Part shown: positions 8,337 to 16,266 of the stretch, one piece after another
Numbering within the stretch: the first letter of the stretch is position 1
Layout: each line of letters begins with the position of its first letter
Assembly (NCBI GenBank): GCA_052315315.1
Contig: JBLSDE010000015.1
Span: 1 to 39,864, forward strand
Reading direction: 5' to 3'
DNA from: Cuniculiplasma sp052315315
GTDB lineage: Archaea > Thermoplasmatota > Thermoplasmata > Thermoplasmatales > Thermoplasmataceae
Length of the DNA: 39,864 bases
Notes under the pieces: model-generated
The model's input: the letters and a program-made list of their open reading frames with translations, nothing else
Told to the model about the DNA's origin: nothing
Database searches by the model: none
Program-made: the position numbers and the translations under genes

Positions 8337-9230
8337 CCACGATGAATAATTCGGATTCTTCCCTGATACGATATTGAAGTATTCGTCTCTTATTTTTGCC
8401 GTTATCTTTCCTGTTTTGCCGTTGCCTATTTCTATTCCATCAACATTTACAATTGGAGTGACTTCTGCGGCAGTACCTACAAAAAAGAGTTCATCTGCAG
8501 TGTAGAGCTCTTCCCTGTGTATAAGTCTCTCCTTTACAGTGTAACCAAGGTCCTTCGCAAGTTTCAGTAGGCTATCTCTGGTTATTCCCAATAAAATTGC
8601 GCTTTCCTTCCCTGGAGTCAATATTTCCCCGTCCTTCACCATCATTATATTTTCCCCAGGACCTTCCGCTACATATCCATCCCTTGTGGTAAGTATGGCT
8701 TCGTCATACCCTGATTCGTGAGCATCGTGCATTGCGATTACAGAATTTAGATAATTTCCACTTGCCTTTGCCTGAATGGGCAAAATCGAAGAATCAATCC
8801 TGTGCCACGAGGAAACTTTACACCTTAATCCAACATCTGCCTCAGAAAAATATTTACCGAATGGAATTGCAGCTATGAATGTACTTACCGGTTTTCCACT
8901 GGTTCCTACACCTACATGGTCATCGTCATAGAAGGCGAATGGCCGGATATAACAAGATTTTAAATTATTTATTTTTACAACCTCTTTGGTTGCATTTTCA
9001 AGCTCCTCCAGTGAAAAACCAAGTTTCATCCTGTAAATTTTCGCAGTATTCAGGAACCTCACAATATGGTCCCTGAGTCTGAAAATTGATGGCCCAGCAG
9101 GAGTTTCGTATGCTCTTATTCCCTCAAAAATTCCGCTTCCATACTGCAGGGAGTGAGTGAGAATGGGCACCTTTGCTTTGCTCTCTTCCACGAACTGACC
9201 GTTTAGCCAGTACATTTTTTCTTGACTCAT
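8319..9230 (-). CDS. ilvE: Branched-chain amino acid aminotransferase
   Basis: A 303-residue fold-type IV PLP aminotransferase. Features in order: 'HSLQYGSGIFEGIRAYET', 'RLRDHIVRF', 'SCYIRPFAFY', the PLP-binding lysine in 'QAKASGNYLNS' (Lys155, equivalent to E. coli IlvE Lys159), 'YDEAILTTRDGYVAEGPGENI' and 'ELFFVGTAAEVTPI'. It transfers the amino group between glutamate and branched-chain 2-oxo acids, in the last step of Leu/Ile/Val synthesis or the first of their breakdown. Its 3' end overlaps cbiA by 18 bp on the opposite strand. The promoter carries an inverted repeat around the TATA position (9240-9268). Confidence 0.94.
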   Translation of the reverse strand: MSQEKMYWLNGQFVEESKAKVPILTHSLQYGSGIFEGIRAYETPAGPSIFRLRDHIVRFLNTAKIYRMKLGFSLEELENATKEVVKINNLKSCYIRPFAFYDDDHVGVGTSGKPVSTFIAAIPFGKYFSEADVGLRCKVSSWHRIDSSILPIQAKASGNYLNSVIAMHDAHESGYDEAILTTRDGYVAEGPGENIMMVKDGEILTPGKESAILLGITRDSLLKLAKDLGYTVKERLIHREELYTADELFFVGTAAEVTPIVNVDGIEIGNGKTGKITAKIRDEYFNIVSGKNPNYSSWLTPVS

Positions 9231-9239
9231 GAATCAATA

Positions 9240-9268
9240 ATTGAAAACCGTATTAAACAGTTTTCAAT
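9240..9268 (-). promoter_or_regulatory. ilvE promoter: inverted repeat bracketing the TATA-like box
   Basis: Perfect 9-bp arms ATTGAAAAC (9240-9248) and GTTTTCAAT (9260-9268) are separated by 11 bp. The separator contains the minus-strand TTTAATAC, centred about 24 bp before the ATG at 9230, which is the normal TATA distance for a leaderless gene. A dimeric repressor on the arms would block TBP. An Lrp/AsnC-type regulator is a reasonable candidate, but none is in the window. Confidence 0.5.
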
Positions 9269-9586
9269 CTTAATAAAGAAATCCGTCTTTTTTTCCATAG
9301 AATTCTTTAAAATACATTGACGGTCGTATATTTTATGTCGAATAGAATGAGGATTTTCGTTTATAGGATAAAGAATGAGCATAAAAATAAAATGATTATT
9401 CAGATCCGAAATCACTGAAAAAAGTGTAGAAATGTTATGATTATCCTGAAAAATTGAAGAGCATGCCTGCTCTTATAAAAAATTCCATGCAGGAGTTGAA
9501 AAAATTTTATTTTATAGGAAATCGCAATAAATAAAAAGCAAAAATTAAATATCACTTAATCGTTTAGTTATTGGTGATATTCTTAT
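9269..9586. other. Intergenic region between ilvE and a small acidic protein gene
   Basis: No gene is supported here. It contains a compact hairpin, AGAGCA (9458-9463) and TGCTCT (9468-9473) with loop TGCC. A following GCAGG could pair with CCTGC of the same hairpin, then comes a U-rich stretch. Short open frames on the minus strand lack homology, ribosome sites and sensible composition. Confidence 0.4.
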
Positions 9587-9757
9587 ATGAATGAGATAGA
9601 AGAATTTGACCTGTGGGAAATTCAGGGCCAGTTTGAATCGGTGGACTTTGAACCTACAGACTATATAGAATTATCCCAACTGAGAGCAGAAAACATTATA
9701 TTCCCGGCTGATAGACCGGATGATGATGATGAAGAAGAAGAAAATGATGATGAATAA
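9587..9757 (+). CDS. Small, very acidic protein of unknown function
   Basis: A 56-residue frame opening MNEIEEFDLW and ending in an Asp/Glu-rich tail (10 of the last 12 residues acidic). The middle (FEPTDYIELSQLRAENIIF) looks like a short foldable segment. Support for a real gene: a GGTGAT ribosome site at 9573-9578, correctly spaced before the ATG, and a strong hairpin plus T-tract just downstream (9777-9820). Nearly all charge is negative, with an acidic tail of the kind that can bind basic partners or nucleic-acid-binding proteins. No family is recognised. It is isolated, between ilvE and the etf genes. Confidence 0.6.
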   Translation: MNEIEEFDLWEIQGQFESVDFEPTDYIELSQLRAENIIFPADRPDDDDEEEENDDE

Positions 9758-9776
9758 AACTGCATAAAGTTTGGGC

Positions 9777-9820
9777 ATATCTAGACATAAGCTTTAATCT
9801 TGGCTTTCTAGATATTTTTT
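9777..9820 (+). terminator. Terminator-like hairpin with T-tract
   Basis: Perfect 9-bp arms ATATCTAGA (9777-9785) and TCTAGATAT (9807-9815), with an inner AAGC/GCTT pairing, are followed directly by a run of T to 9820. It resembles a bacterial intrinsic terminator and sits 20 bp after the small acidic protein gene. Archaeal termination normally depends mainly on the T-run, so the hairpin may act in RNA stability instead. Confidence 0.5.
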
Positions 9821-9978
9821 AATTTATTTTCTGAAGTATTATTTGTTTTGACTCTCGTTGGATGTTTTTCATTATCTATTTGTCTTTCTTAATTTAATTA
9901 GATATAAAGGTTCCCGGTTTCTTCTTTTTTATTACAGGATAATAGGTTAATGCTCTCTATAAAAAAAGAAATGAGGAA

Positions 9979-10869
9979 TTATTTCTTAAGTGCTTCCACA
10001 AGTTTTGGAACTATCTGAAAGAGATCACCGACTATTCCGTAATCACATTCCTGGAAAATTGGAGCATCCTTGTCCTTATTTATGGCGACAACTAACTTGG
10101 CGCCTCTCATGCCGGCTATGTGCTGTATTTGACCAGATATTCCAAGAGCAATGTACACCTTTGGTTTCACCTTCTTTCCTGAAAGACCAACTTGTCTCTC
10201 TTCACTTAACCACTTGTAATCAAGACAGACTGGCCTTGAGCCTGCTAGTTCACCATGAGTGACATTTACCAGAGGCATTATGCTTTCTATTGATTCCTTT
10301 TTACCTATTCCTCTTCCCACTGAAACGAGGATGTTTGCACTTTCTATATTTGTTGAACTCTTTTCCTTCTGCTTTACTTCCATCAGTGTGATTTTAGATT
10401 CAGAAAGGTTTATTGTTTCTATTTTCTCAGTCTTATCCCCCTCCTTGGCGTCAAAGGAACCTGGAGTAACAGTTATGATCTTGGAATTTGATTCCTCTTC
10501 CATAATCGTCTTCCCTCCGAAGAAGAATCTCTTTGTTATCAGTTTATCAGAGGATAGATCGAAGTCAAATACTTCCGTCATTGCAGGACTAGTGAGTTTG
10601 GCTGATAAAATACCTGCAACCTCCCTCCCAAGGGGACTTGATGAAATTATTATAAGATCGTATGAGTTCAGATCCATAGAAGAAAGTGCTGCTGAAACGT
10701 TATCAGGAAAGGCCTTTCCCTTTAAAACATAGAGATTTTTAATTCCATAGTTCTGGCAATTTTCGGATTGACCATCCAGCGTAACTGCTGAAACCTCACC
10801 CTTATCTCTAAGTTTAGTTGCAAGTCCAGCCACCGATTTTGAATCGTCTGCAAACACTAAAAATTTCAT
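9979..10869 (-). CDS. etfA: Electron transfer flavoprotein, alpha subunit
   Basis: A 296-residue ETF alpha subunit. The N-terminal domain is the Rossmann-like part ('MKFLVFADD', 'LIIISSSPLGREVAGILSAKL'). The C-terminal FAD-binding domain shows 'ILVSVGRGIGKKESIE', 'LAGSRPVCLDYKWL', 'QVGLSGKKVKPKVYIALGIS', 'QHIAGM' and 'VVAINKDKDAPIFQECDYGIVGDL'. It pairs with EtfB to carry electrons from acyl-CoA dehydrogenases to the quinone pool. The start overlaps the etfB stop by 4 bp, so they are translated together. A T-rich tract on the minus strand just after the stop (plus-strand A-run 9961-9967) probably ends transcription. The thiolase/acyl-CoA dehydrogenase operon is divergent from it. Confidence 0.95.
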   Translation of the reverse strand: MKFLVFADDSKSVAGLATKLRDKGEVSAVTLDGQSENCQNYGIKNLYVLKGKAFPDNVSAALSSMDLNSYDLIIISSSPLGREVAGILSAKLTSPAMTEVFDFDLSSDKLITKRFFFGGKTIMEEESNSKIITVTPGSFDAKEGDKTEKIETINLSESKITLMEVKQKEKSSTNIESANILVSVGRGIGKKESIESIMPLVNVTHGELAGSRPVCLDYKWLSEERQVGLSGKKVKPKVYIALGISGQIQHIAGMRGAKLVVAINKDKDAPIFQECDYGIVGDLFQIVPKLVEALKK

Positions 10870-11615
10870 CTGATTTCACCTCTTATTGCCTTTGAAACTG
10901 CTTCCACTCCCTTATCCACATCTTCGTATACTTCTCTCTTTCTGTCGCTTTTTGGTGCGAGATTACTGAGAACCTTTGATGGACTAGTAACCTCAATCTT
11001 TGCCTGTTCCACATTTATTGGCTTTCTACCAGCAGCCATAATTTGAAGTACAGGGGGAAGCCTGGGCTGGTTTATTTCCTGAGTTACAGACACAACACAT
11101 GGAGTTTTTCCTGAAATTATCTCATCACTCTCGTCAAGAACTCTTTTAATTTTTATGGTGTCCCCATCAGCCTCAATGCTCACAGCATTTCCCATAAGTG
11201 GAGCTTCAAGCATTGCAGATAAAAGACCAGGGAGGAGTCCGGTATATGAATCTGCTGACTGGTTGCCAAGGATAACAACATCGTATTTTCCTATTGCCCT
11301 GATCTTATCAGAGATTATCTTTGCAGTCAGATATGGATTATTGCCAGCATAACCCGTGATTATATATCCCTCATCGACACCCATAGCATAGGCCTCTTTC
11401 ATGGCAGAATTGGATTTGTCCGTACCAAAGATAATACAAGTTACCTTTCCACCGTTCTTTTCCTTCAGTTGAACTGCGGCCTCTATTGCATTTTTACTTA
11501 GGTTCTCAATTCTCAATGGAATGTTCTGCAATACTGGTTCGCCAGTCTTTGGATCATTTCTTAACTGATCTATATCGATAATTTGTTTAACTAAAACTAT
11601 TATGTTTAGTGACAA
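10866..11615 (-). CDS. etfB: Electron transfer flavoprotein, beta subunit
   Basis: A 249-residue ETF beta subunit: 'NIIVLVKQIIDIDQLRNDPKTG', 'PLRIENLSKNAIEAAVQL' and the nucleotide-binding 'VVILGNQSADSYTGLLPGLL'. The last motif resembles AMP-binding, non-bifurcating ETFs rather than the DGxTxQV type found in the fused ETF at 23451-25160. The C-terminal recognition region ('LPPVLQIMAAGRKPI') that contacts dehydrogenases is present. The start codon is TTG at 11615, supported by an excellent AAGGAGGT ribosome site (11622-11629) six bases away. A TATA-like TATTTAAAA on the minus strand (about 11650-11660) gives a short leader. Confidence 0.94.
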   Translation of the reverse strand: MSLNIIVLVKQIIDIDQLRNDPKTGEPVLQNIPLRIENLSKNAIEAAVQLKEKNGGKVTCIIFGTDKSNSAMKEAYAMGVDEGYIITGYAGNNPYLTAKIISDKIRAIGKYDVVILGNQSADSYTGLLPGLLSAMLEAPLMGNAVSIEADGDTIKIKRVLDESDEIISGKTPCVVSVTQEINQPRLPPVLQIMAAGRKPINVEQAKIEVTSPSKVLSNLAPKSDRKREVYEDVDKGVEAVSKAIRGEIR

Positions 11616-11621
11616 AACATT

Positions 11622-11629
11622 ACCTCCTT
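11622..11629 (-). promoter_or_regulatory. Strong Shine-Dalgarno that fixes the TTG start of etfB
   Basis: AAGGAGGT on the minus strand lies six bases before TTG 11615. An ATG at 11620 is too close to this site and hits a stop after four codons, so TTG is the supported start. Most first genes in this window look leaderless, so a leadered first gene is an exception. Confidence 0.65.
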
Positions 11630-11699
11630 ATACGTATTGAAGCATTTTTTAAATACTTAATACATCCCTTTGTGAATTAATTTATGGAATAATAATGTG

Positions 11700-11739
11700 T
11701 CGATTTCGTAAGTCGATATCGAAAACCTATTTATAAATC
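11700..11739 (+). promoter_or_regulatory. Thiolase operon promoter with TCGATATCGA palindrome
   Basis: Two related half-repeats, TCGATTTCG (11700-11708) and the perfect palindrome TCGATATCGA (11713-11722), lie just before a TATA-like TATTTATAAA (about 11728-11737). The TATA element is about 30 bp before ATG 11765. The position, overlapping the expected BRE and upstream activator zone, suggests a binding site for a regulator of acyl-CoA oxidation. Confidence 0.45.
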
Positions 11740-11764
11740 CTATTCATATAGAACCAGTGTGATT

Positions 11765-12955
11765 ATGAGCGAAAACGATGTTTATATTGTTGATTACAGG
11801 AGAACAGCGTTCTCCAGGTCAAGGCCGAATCAGCCTGAAAGAGATGTTTTTAATTCCATAAGGATGGATGAGGCTCTTGGTATGTTAATAAAGGATGTTG
11901 TGTCCAAATCGTCTATAAATACAAACGACATAAATGATATGATTACAGGATGTGCGATACAGGCTGATGAGAACTGGACCTACGGTGGAAGACATCCTGT
12001 CTTCCTTGCTGGCCTTCCTTTCAATGTGCCAAGCATGTCATTGGATAGGGCCTGCTCTTCGTCCCTGAACGCAGTTACTATTGGGGCTATGGAAATAATG
12101 ACGGGAAATTCTGAGGTGGTACTGGCAGGTGGAATGGAACACATGACGCACGTTCCCCTTAGCAATAATCCTCACGTGAAGCCTAACATGAGGCTCATGG
12201 TGAGACCGGAGTACATGAAATATCAGATGAATATTTCTTACAATATGCTTGCTACCGCAGAAAAACTTGCAGACCTTAGAGGTATAACAAGAGAAGAAAT
12301 GGATAAATATTCCTATGAAAGCCATAAGCTGGCTGCAAAGGCACAGGAAGATGGTTACTTCAAAGGGGAAATCCTTCCAGTGGAAGTAGAGCATGAAGGA
12401 CAAACCATAGTCGTTGATAAGGATCAGGCAGTTAGGAAAGATGCGACTCTGGAGGATATGAAGAAACTGAAACCTGCCTACAAAGAAGACGGTGTTATTA
12501 CTGCAGGAAACTCTTCTCCCCTAAATGCGGGTGCCTCACTCGTGGCTCTTATGAGTGAGAAGAAGATGAATGAGTACGGTATGAAGCCACTGGTAAAAAT
12601 AAAAAGCTTTGCCTGGGCCGGTGTTGATCCAACCATAATGGGAGAAGGTCCGGTTCCAGCAACCAAAAAAGCTCTGGAAAAGGCCAAACTGAAACCTGAA
12701 GATATTGACATATGGGAGATAAACGAAGCTTTTGCAGTGGTGGTGCTGAATGCAATGAAAGCTTTTAATATTCCCCGGGAAAAGGTAAACGTTCATGGAG
12801 GAGGTATATCCATAGGACATCCACTTGGAGCCACAGGGGCCAGAATAGTGGGAACACTTGGAAGAATACTTAAAGAAAGGAATAAGAAATATGGCGTGGC
12901 AACCCTCTGTGTTGGAGGTGGCCAGGGATATTCAGTAGTTGTGGAGGCGGTATAA
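11765..12955 (+). CDS. Acetyl-CoA C-acyltransferase (thiolase)
   Basis: A thiolase of about 396 residues with all catalytic elements: the nucleophilic Cys97 in 'LDRACSSSLNA', 'WEINEAFAVV', the histidine motif 'GGGISIGHPLGATGAR' and the second cysteine in 'LCVGGGQG'. It cleaves 3-oxoacyl-CoA to acetyl-CoA and a shortened acyl-CoA, or runs in reverse as acetoacetyl-CoA thiolase. The placement before two acyl-CoA dehydrogenases and opposite etfBA favours the beta-oxidation role. ATG 11765 is preferred to GTG 11759 because of the TATA distance. The stop overlaps the next start (TAATG), so the operon is translationally coupled. Confidence 0.95.
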   Translation: MSENDVYIVDYRRTAFSRSRPNQPERDVFNSIRMDEALGMLIKDVVSKSSINTNDINDMITGCAIQADENWTYGGRHPVFLAGLPFNVPSMSLDRACSSSLNAVTIGAMEIMTGNSEVVLAGGMEHMTHVPLSNNPHVKPNMRLMVRPEYMKYQMNISYNMLATAEKLADLRGITREEMDKYSYESHKLAAKAQEDGYFKGEILPVEVEHEGQTIVVDKDQAVRKDATLEDMKKLKPAYKEDGVITAGNSSPLNAGASLVALMSEKKMNEYGMKPLVKIKSFAWAGVDPTIMGEGPVPATKKALEKAKLKPEDIDIWEINEAFAVVVLNAMKAFNIPREKVNVHGGGISIGHPLGATGARIVGTLGRILKERNKKYGVATLCVGGGQGYSVVVEAV

Positions 12956-14079
12956 TGGATTTCGATCTACCTGAAGAACTGGAAGAATACAGAAAGAAAG
13001 TGAGAGAATTCGCACTCAGAGAATTTAAACCTGAATTGGCAGAAAAGTGCGACAGGAATGAAGAATACCCTGATGAACTTAGAAAGAAAACCTTTGGAGA
13101 AGGTCTGGTTGATTTTTCAAATCCATGGAAGACCATGATTGCCATTGAAGAGATGTGCAGAGTCGATCCTGGACTTGGAATTTCTGCCACCGTTCCATAC
13201 TTTGGAGCAGAGGTTTTAATGCTCCATGGAAGTGATTATCTAAGGGAGAAGTACCTTTCAAGAGTTGCACAAGGCAAGGCCATGATGGGGCTTGGGGTCA
13301 CAGAACCTGGAGGAGGAAGTGATGTTGCGGGATTGAAGACAAACGCACGAAAGGAGGGCAATAAATACATAGTAAACGGTTCAAAGATGTTCATAACCAA
13401 TGGAACCATAGCCGACTTTTTTGTTATGCTTGTCAGAACTTCACCTCCAGACGATCCTAAAAAAAGGCATCATGGTCTGAGTGTACTTGTTGTAGAGAGG
13501 AATTTCAAGGGTTTTGATACTAACCATCTTACGGGAAAACTTGGCGTAAGGGCCACAAACACAGGTGAATTAATACTCAATAATGTGGAGGTGCCAGAGG
13601 AAAATCTTGTTGGAGAGGAGGGCAAGGGTTTCTATTATATAATGGAATTTTTCAACATTTCAAGGGTTTTCGTGGCTGCTCAATCCATTGGAATTGCACA
13701 GGGTGCACTGGATAGGGCTTCAGCCTATCTCATATCAGAGGAAGCAAAAGGGCATTTTGTCGGAGAAGAGAGAAAATTCAAACTTGCAGAGATAGCCACA
13801 AGAGTAGAAGCGTCAAGGCTCCTGATGTATAAGGCTGCCTCCTATCTTTTCAACTATAGACCAAATCCAATGATAACAAGCATGGCGAAGGGCTATGCAT
13901 CAGAAACCGCAACATTTGCAGCGGAAACTGCAATGGAGATAACTGGGTCTTATGGACTTAAGACTGATCTTGAAAGATTATTCAGAGATTCCAAGATAAT
14001 GGAGATATGGGAAGGAACAAGCGAAGTTGAAAAAATAGTGATTTCAAGGGTTATGATGAAGGGTGATAAAAATGAATGA
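12955..14079 (+). CDS. Acyl-CoA dehydrogenase (catalytic-type)
   Basis: A 374-residue flavoprotein that oxidises acyl-CoA to trans-2-enoyl-CoA and passes electrons to ETF. It has the FAD/substrate signature 'LGVTEPGGGSDVAGLKTNA', 'GSKMFITNG', 'GFYYIMEFFNISRVFVAAQ' and the catalytic-base motif 'EIWEGTSEVEKI' with Glu353. It is short in the N-terminal helical domain: the usual 'GLLGLPVPEEYGGAGLD' stretch is missing, and the chain goes from 'FGEGLVDFS' straight to 'MIAIEEMCRVDP'. The canonical QxxGGxG motif near residue 320 is changed to 'MEITGSYGL'. It overlaps by a few bases a second, complementary dehydrogenase and may need it as partner. Confidence 0.94.
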   Translation: MDFDLPEELEEYRKKVREFALREFKPELAEKCDRNEEYPDELRKKTFGEGLVDFSNPWKTMIAIEEMCRVDPGLGISATVPYFGAEVLMLHGSDYLREKYLSRVAQGKAMMGLGVTEPGGGSDVAGLKTNARKEGNKYIVNGSKMFITNGTIADFFVMLVRTSPPDDPKKRHHGLSVLVVERNFKGFDTNHLTGKLGVRATNTGELILNNVEVPEENLVGEEGKGFYYIMEFFNISRVFVAAQSIGIAQGALDRASAYLISEEAKGHFVGEERKFKLAEIATRVEASRLLMYKAASYLFNYRPNPMITSMAKGYASETATFAAETAMEITGSYGLKTDLERLFRDSKIMEIWEGTSEVEKIVISRVMMKGDKNE

Positions 14080-15067
14080 GCAGACAGAAATGATGATGCA
14101 GACAATAAAGCAATTTGCAGATGGAAACATATCAGATATCGCACTCAAAATAGAGAGGGAGGGCATACCCGAAGAACTTTATGGAAAAATAATGCAACAG
14201 GGGCTTATTGGGGCAACACTTCCTCCTGAAATGGGTGGTGCTGGACTTGACAGGGCCAGCTATGATGCCATACTTTTCCAGCTTGCCAGTGTATCACCAT
14301 CTGTCGCATTTCATGTCTTTCTTAATAATTCTATAATACTTAGAATCTTAGAAAAGGCGGGAAAGAAAGATGAAATTTCAAAAGTTCTTTCAGGCTCAAT
14401 CAGGTATGGCTTCGCCCCGGGGTCAATGATGGAAGGGGGAGAGGATGATGAGGGATATCTGCTTATTGAGCCAGGTTCTAAGAACATTGTTGTGGATAGG
14501 AAAGATGGAAGTATCTTGATAAGCGATGCCAGTGTTCAACTTTTAAACAAAAAGCCTCTTGGTCTGAGAGGGCTGAAAACAGATATTTCAAAATCGGAAA
14601 TTGGTGGAGAGAAAATACTTTCGAAGGAAGAAGCAGAAAAGATCTGGGAAGAAGGATCATGGCACGCAGCTGCCATATTCCTTGGCCTTTCGGAAGGGGC
14701 ATTGAATAAGGCCATAGAATACACCAAGGTCAGAAAAACTTTCAACTATTCACTCAAGGATTATGAACCTGTGGCATTCAGACTAAGTGAACTTAAGAGT
14801 GAAATGGAAATTCTTAAAAATACCTTATTTGGTGACAAGGAAGATCTTCTTACAGGAATGATGCTTAAGACCATTTCTGCAGAATTTGCGAGAAGAACCA
14901 CAAAATATGCATTGCAGTTCCATGGAGGGTACGGTTATCTGGAGGATTTTGGAGTAGAGAAGTTTTACAGGGATGCAGTTTCACTTAATTCCATAATGTT
15001 CAGACCTGTCAGAGATAAGATGGCTCTCGCCACAAAGATATACGATGAGAAATCAGGATTCCGTTAA
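14072..15067 (+). CDS. Acyl-CoA dehydrogenase-like subunit lacking the catalytic glutamate
   Basis: A divergent acyl-CoA dehydrogenase of about 331 residues. It retains the N-terminal 'LIGATLPPEMGGAGLD' segment that its neighbour lacks. It also has the C-terminal helical core with 'ALQFHGGYGYLEDFGVEKFYRDA', whose QxxGGxG normally contacts the FAD of a partner subunit. The 'TEPxxGSD' flavin loop is degenerate, and the position of the catalytic YEGTS glutamate reads 'SLNSIMFRPVRDK', so it cannot work alone in the usual way. ATG 14072 is chosen because GGGTGAT (14061-14067) lies just before it; GTG 14063 is in frame. It overlaps the previous gene by 8 bp. Probably the non-catalytic half of a heteromer. 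Confidence 0.88.
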   Translation: MNEQTEMMMQTIKQFADGNISDIALKIEREGIPEELYGKIMQQGLIGATLPPEMGGAGLDRASYDAILFQLASVSPSVAFHVFLNNSIILRILEKAGKKDEISKVLSGSIRYGFAPGSMMEGGEDDEGYLLIEPGSKNIVVDRKDGSILISDASVQLLNKKPLGLRGLKTDISKSEIGGEKILSKEEAEKIWEEGSWHAAAIFLGLSEGALNKAIEYTKVRKTFNYSLKDYEPVAFRLSELKSEMEILKNTLFGDKEDLLTGMMLKTISAEFARRTTKYALQFHGGYGYLEDFGVEKFYRDAVSLNSIMFRPVRDKMALATKIYDEKSGFR

Positions 15068-15144
15068 TCCTCAATAAAAGTCAATATATCTTTTATTTAA
15101 ATAAAAAATATTTTATTTATATTGTTTGTGTCATCAGAAATTTT

Positions 15145-15609
15145 TCACTGAGTCTTTTTGTAATTTTTTGCTGAGATCATCATTATTACGTATATGACAA
15201 GACAGAATATGAAAGAGGCAAGCATTCCAAGAGATAGTGAGGGATCTGAAATGTTCTGTTCCACAAGGAACATGCCGCTTATACTGGCCCCAACAAGAGA
15301 CAGAAAGGCAAAACCTGAAAGCATTACAAATATCAACCCCTTATCCCTTGCCACAAGGAGAATGTATATGCTGAACAGAACCAGGATAACTGCAAGTACT
15401 CCGTGGAGAATTATTTCTATTCCACCCTGCACAAAGACAAAGTAGAAAGCCTTCTCCACATTCATGGAGTTATATGTAGAAGAGACCTTTGTCGGGTTAT
15501 TGGTAAAAATATTCACTAGCACCCCAAAAATAAGCTGCAATACAAGTAACCCAAGCATCACGTGTACAAGGTTTTTGAATCTTCCATAGGATTCAGCTTC
15601 ATTTTCCAT
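15145..15609 (-). CDS. Four-helix membrane protein of unknown function
   Basis: A 154-residue integral membrane protein with four predicted transmembrane helices (about 15-35, 62-88, 92-115 and 125-146). His16 lies at the start of helix 1 and His69 inside helix 2, an arrangement that could hold a heme, but there is no family match I can name. It is convergent with the acyl-CoA dehydrogenase genes and divergent from the cobalamin adenosyltransferase. A quinone- or heme-linked role is speculation. Confidence 0.72.
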   Translation of the reverse strand: MENEAESYGRFKNLVHVMLGLLVLQLIFGVLVNIFTNNPTKVSSTYNSMNVEKAFYFVFVQGGIEIILHGVLAVILVLFSIYILLVARDKGLIFVMLSGFAFLSLVGASISGMFLVEQNISDPSLSLGMLASFIFCLVIYVIMMISAKNYKKTQ

Positions 15610-15724
15610 AATTTGTTATGAATTTGTATTATTTAAAAATTGACCAAAGAAACTTTAAAACTTATCTACACATTTGTGAAAAAAGCTTCATAAAATTTAA
15701 TTACAGATGATAATTACTGTGATT

Positions 15725-16258
15725 ATGTATACAAAAAGAGGTGACAAAGGTGAAACAGATACCGGTACAGGAATGCGTGTCACCAAGGGTTCTCACATTA
15801 TTGATGCGGAAGGGGATTTTGACGAATTGAACTCATTTATAGGTTTCGCTCTTGTTAATACTAAGTGGGACGATATAAGGAAGGATCTGGAACAGGTTCA
15901 GGTTGACCTTTTCGTTTGTGGGGAACACATTACTGCACAGGCCAGCAGAAGAACCATAACGGAAGAGAGAGTAAAATGGCTGGAGGAAAGGGTTAACATT
16001 TACCGGAAGGAGTACGGTAGGATAAAGCTTTTTGTCATACCCGGTGGGAGTGTTGAATCCACTTCTCTCCATATGGCCAGAACCGTGTGCAGGAGACTGG
16101 AAAGGGATCTAGTTAAGGCAAAGGACGAGGTTGAAATAAGTCCGGTCATAGAGGAATATGTAAACAGGCTATCCTCTCTCCTTTTCTTCCATTCCATAAT
16201 TTCAAACAGGAGACTTGGGATTGAGGAAAGAATATGGTACCTCAGGGAACTCCCCTGA
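15725..16258 (+). CDS. ATP:cob(I)alamin adenosyltransferase, PduO type
   Basis: A 177-residue enzyme of the PduO/MMAB family, whose structure was solved for a Thermoplasma protein. Motifs: N-terminal 'YTKRGDKGETDTGTG' (ATP binding), 'EGDFDELNSFIG', 'FVIPGGSVESTSLHMART' and 'CRRLERDL'. It attaches the 5'-deoxyadenosyl group to cob(I)alamin, making coenzyme B12 for mutases such as methylmalonyl-CoA mutase. ATG 15725 is preferred over ATG 15707 because the TATA-like TTTAA at 15696-15700 fits a leaderless start there and because family members begin M-Y-T-(K/R). It sits in the acyl-CoA oxidation district, consistent with odd-chain or branched-chain breakdown through propionyl-CoA, though no mutase is present. 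Confidence 0.92.
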   Translation: MYTKRGDKGETDTGTGMRVTKGSHIIDAEGDFDELNSFIGFALVNTKWDDIRKDLEQVQVDLFVCGEHITAQASRRTITEERVKWLEERVNIYRKEYGRIKLFVIPGGSVESTSLHMARTVCRRLERDLVKAKDEVEISPVIEEYVNRLSSLLFFHSIISNRRLGIEERIWYLRELP

Positions 16259-16266
16259 ATGCCTTC

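Noticed and set aside
9721..9754. GAT/GAA trinucleotide run taken as a simple repeat
   Set aside because: It is the acidic C-terminal tail of the small protein at 9587-9757, which has its own ribosome site and terminator-like hairpin.
10259..10732. 157-codon plus-strand open frame opposite etfA
   Set aside because: The etfA motifs on the minus strand are unmistakable; this frame has no homology or ribosome site.
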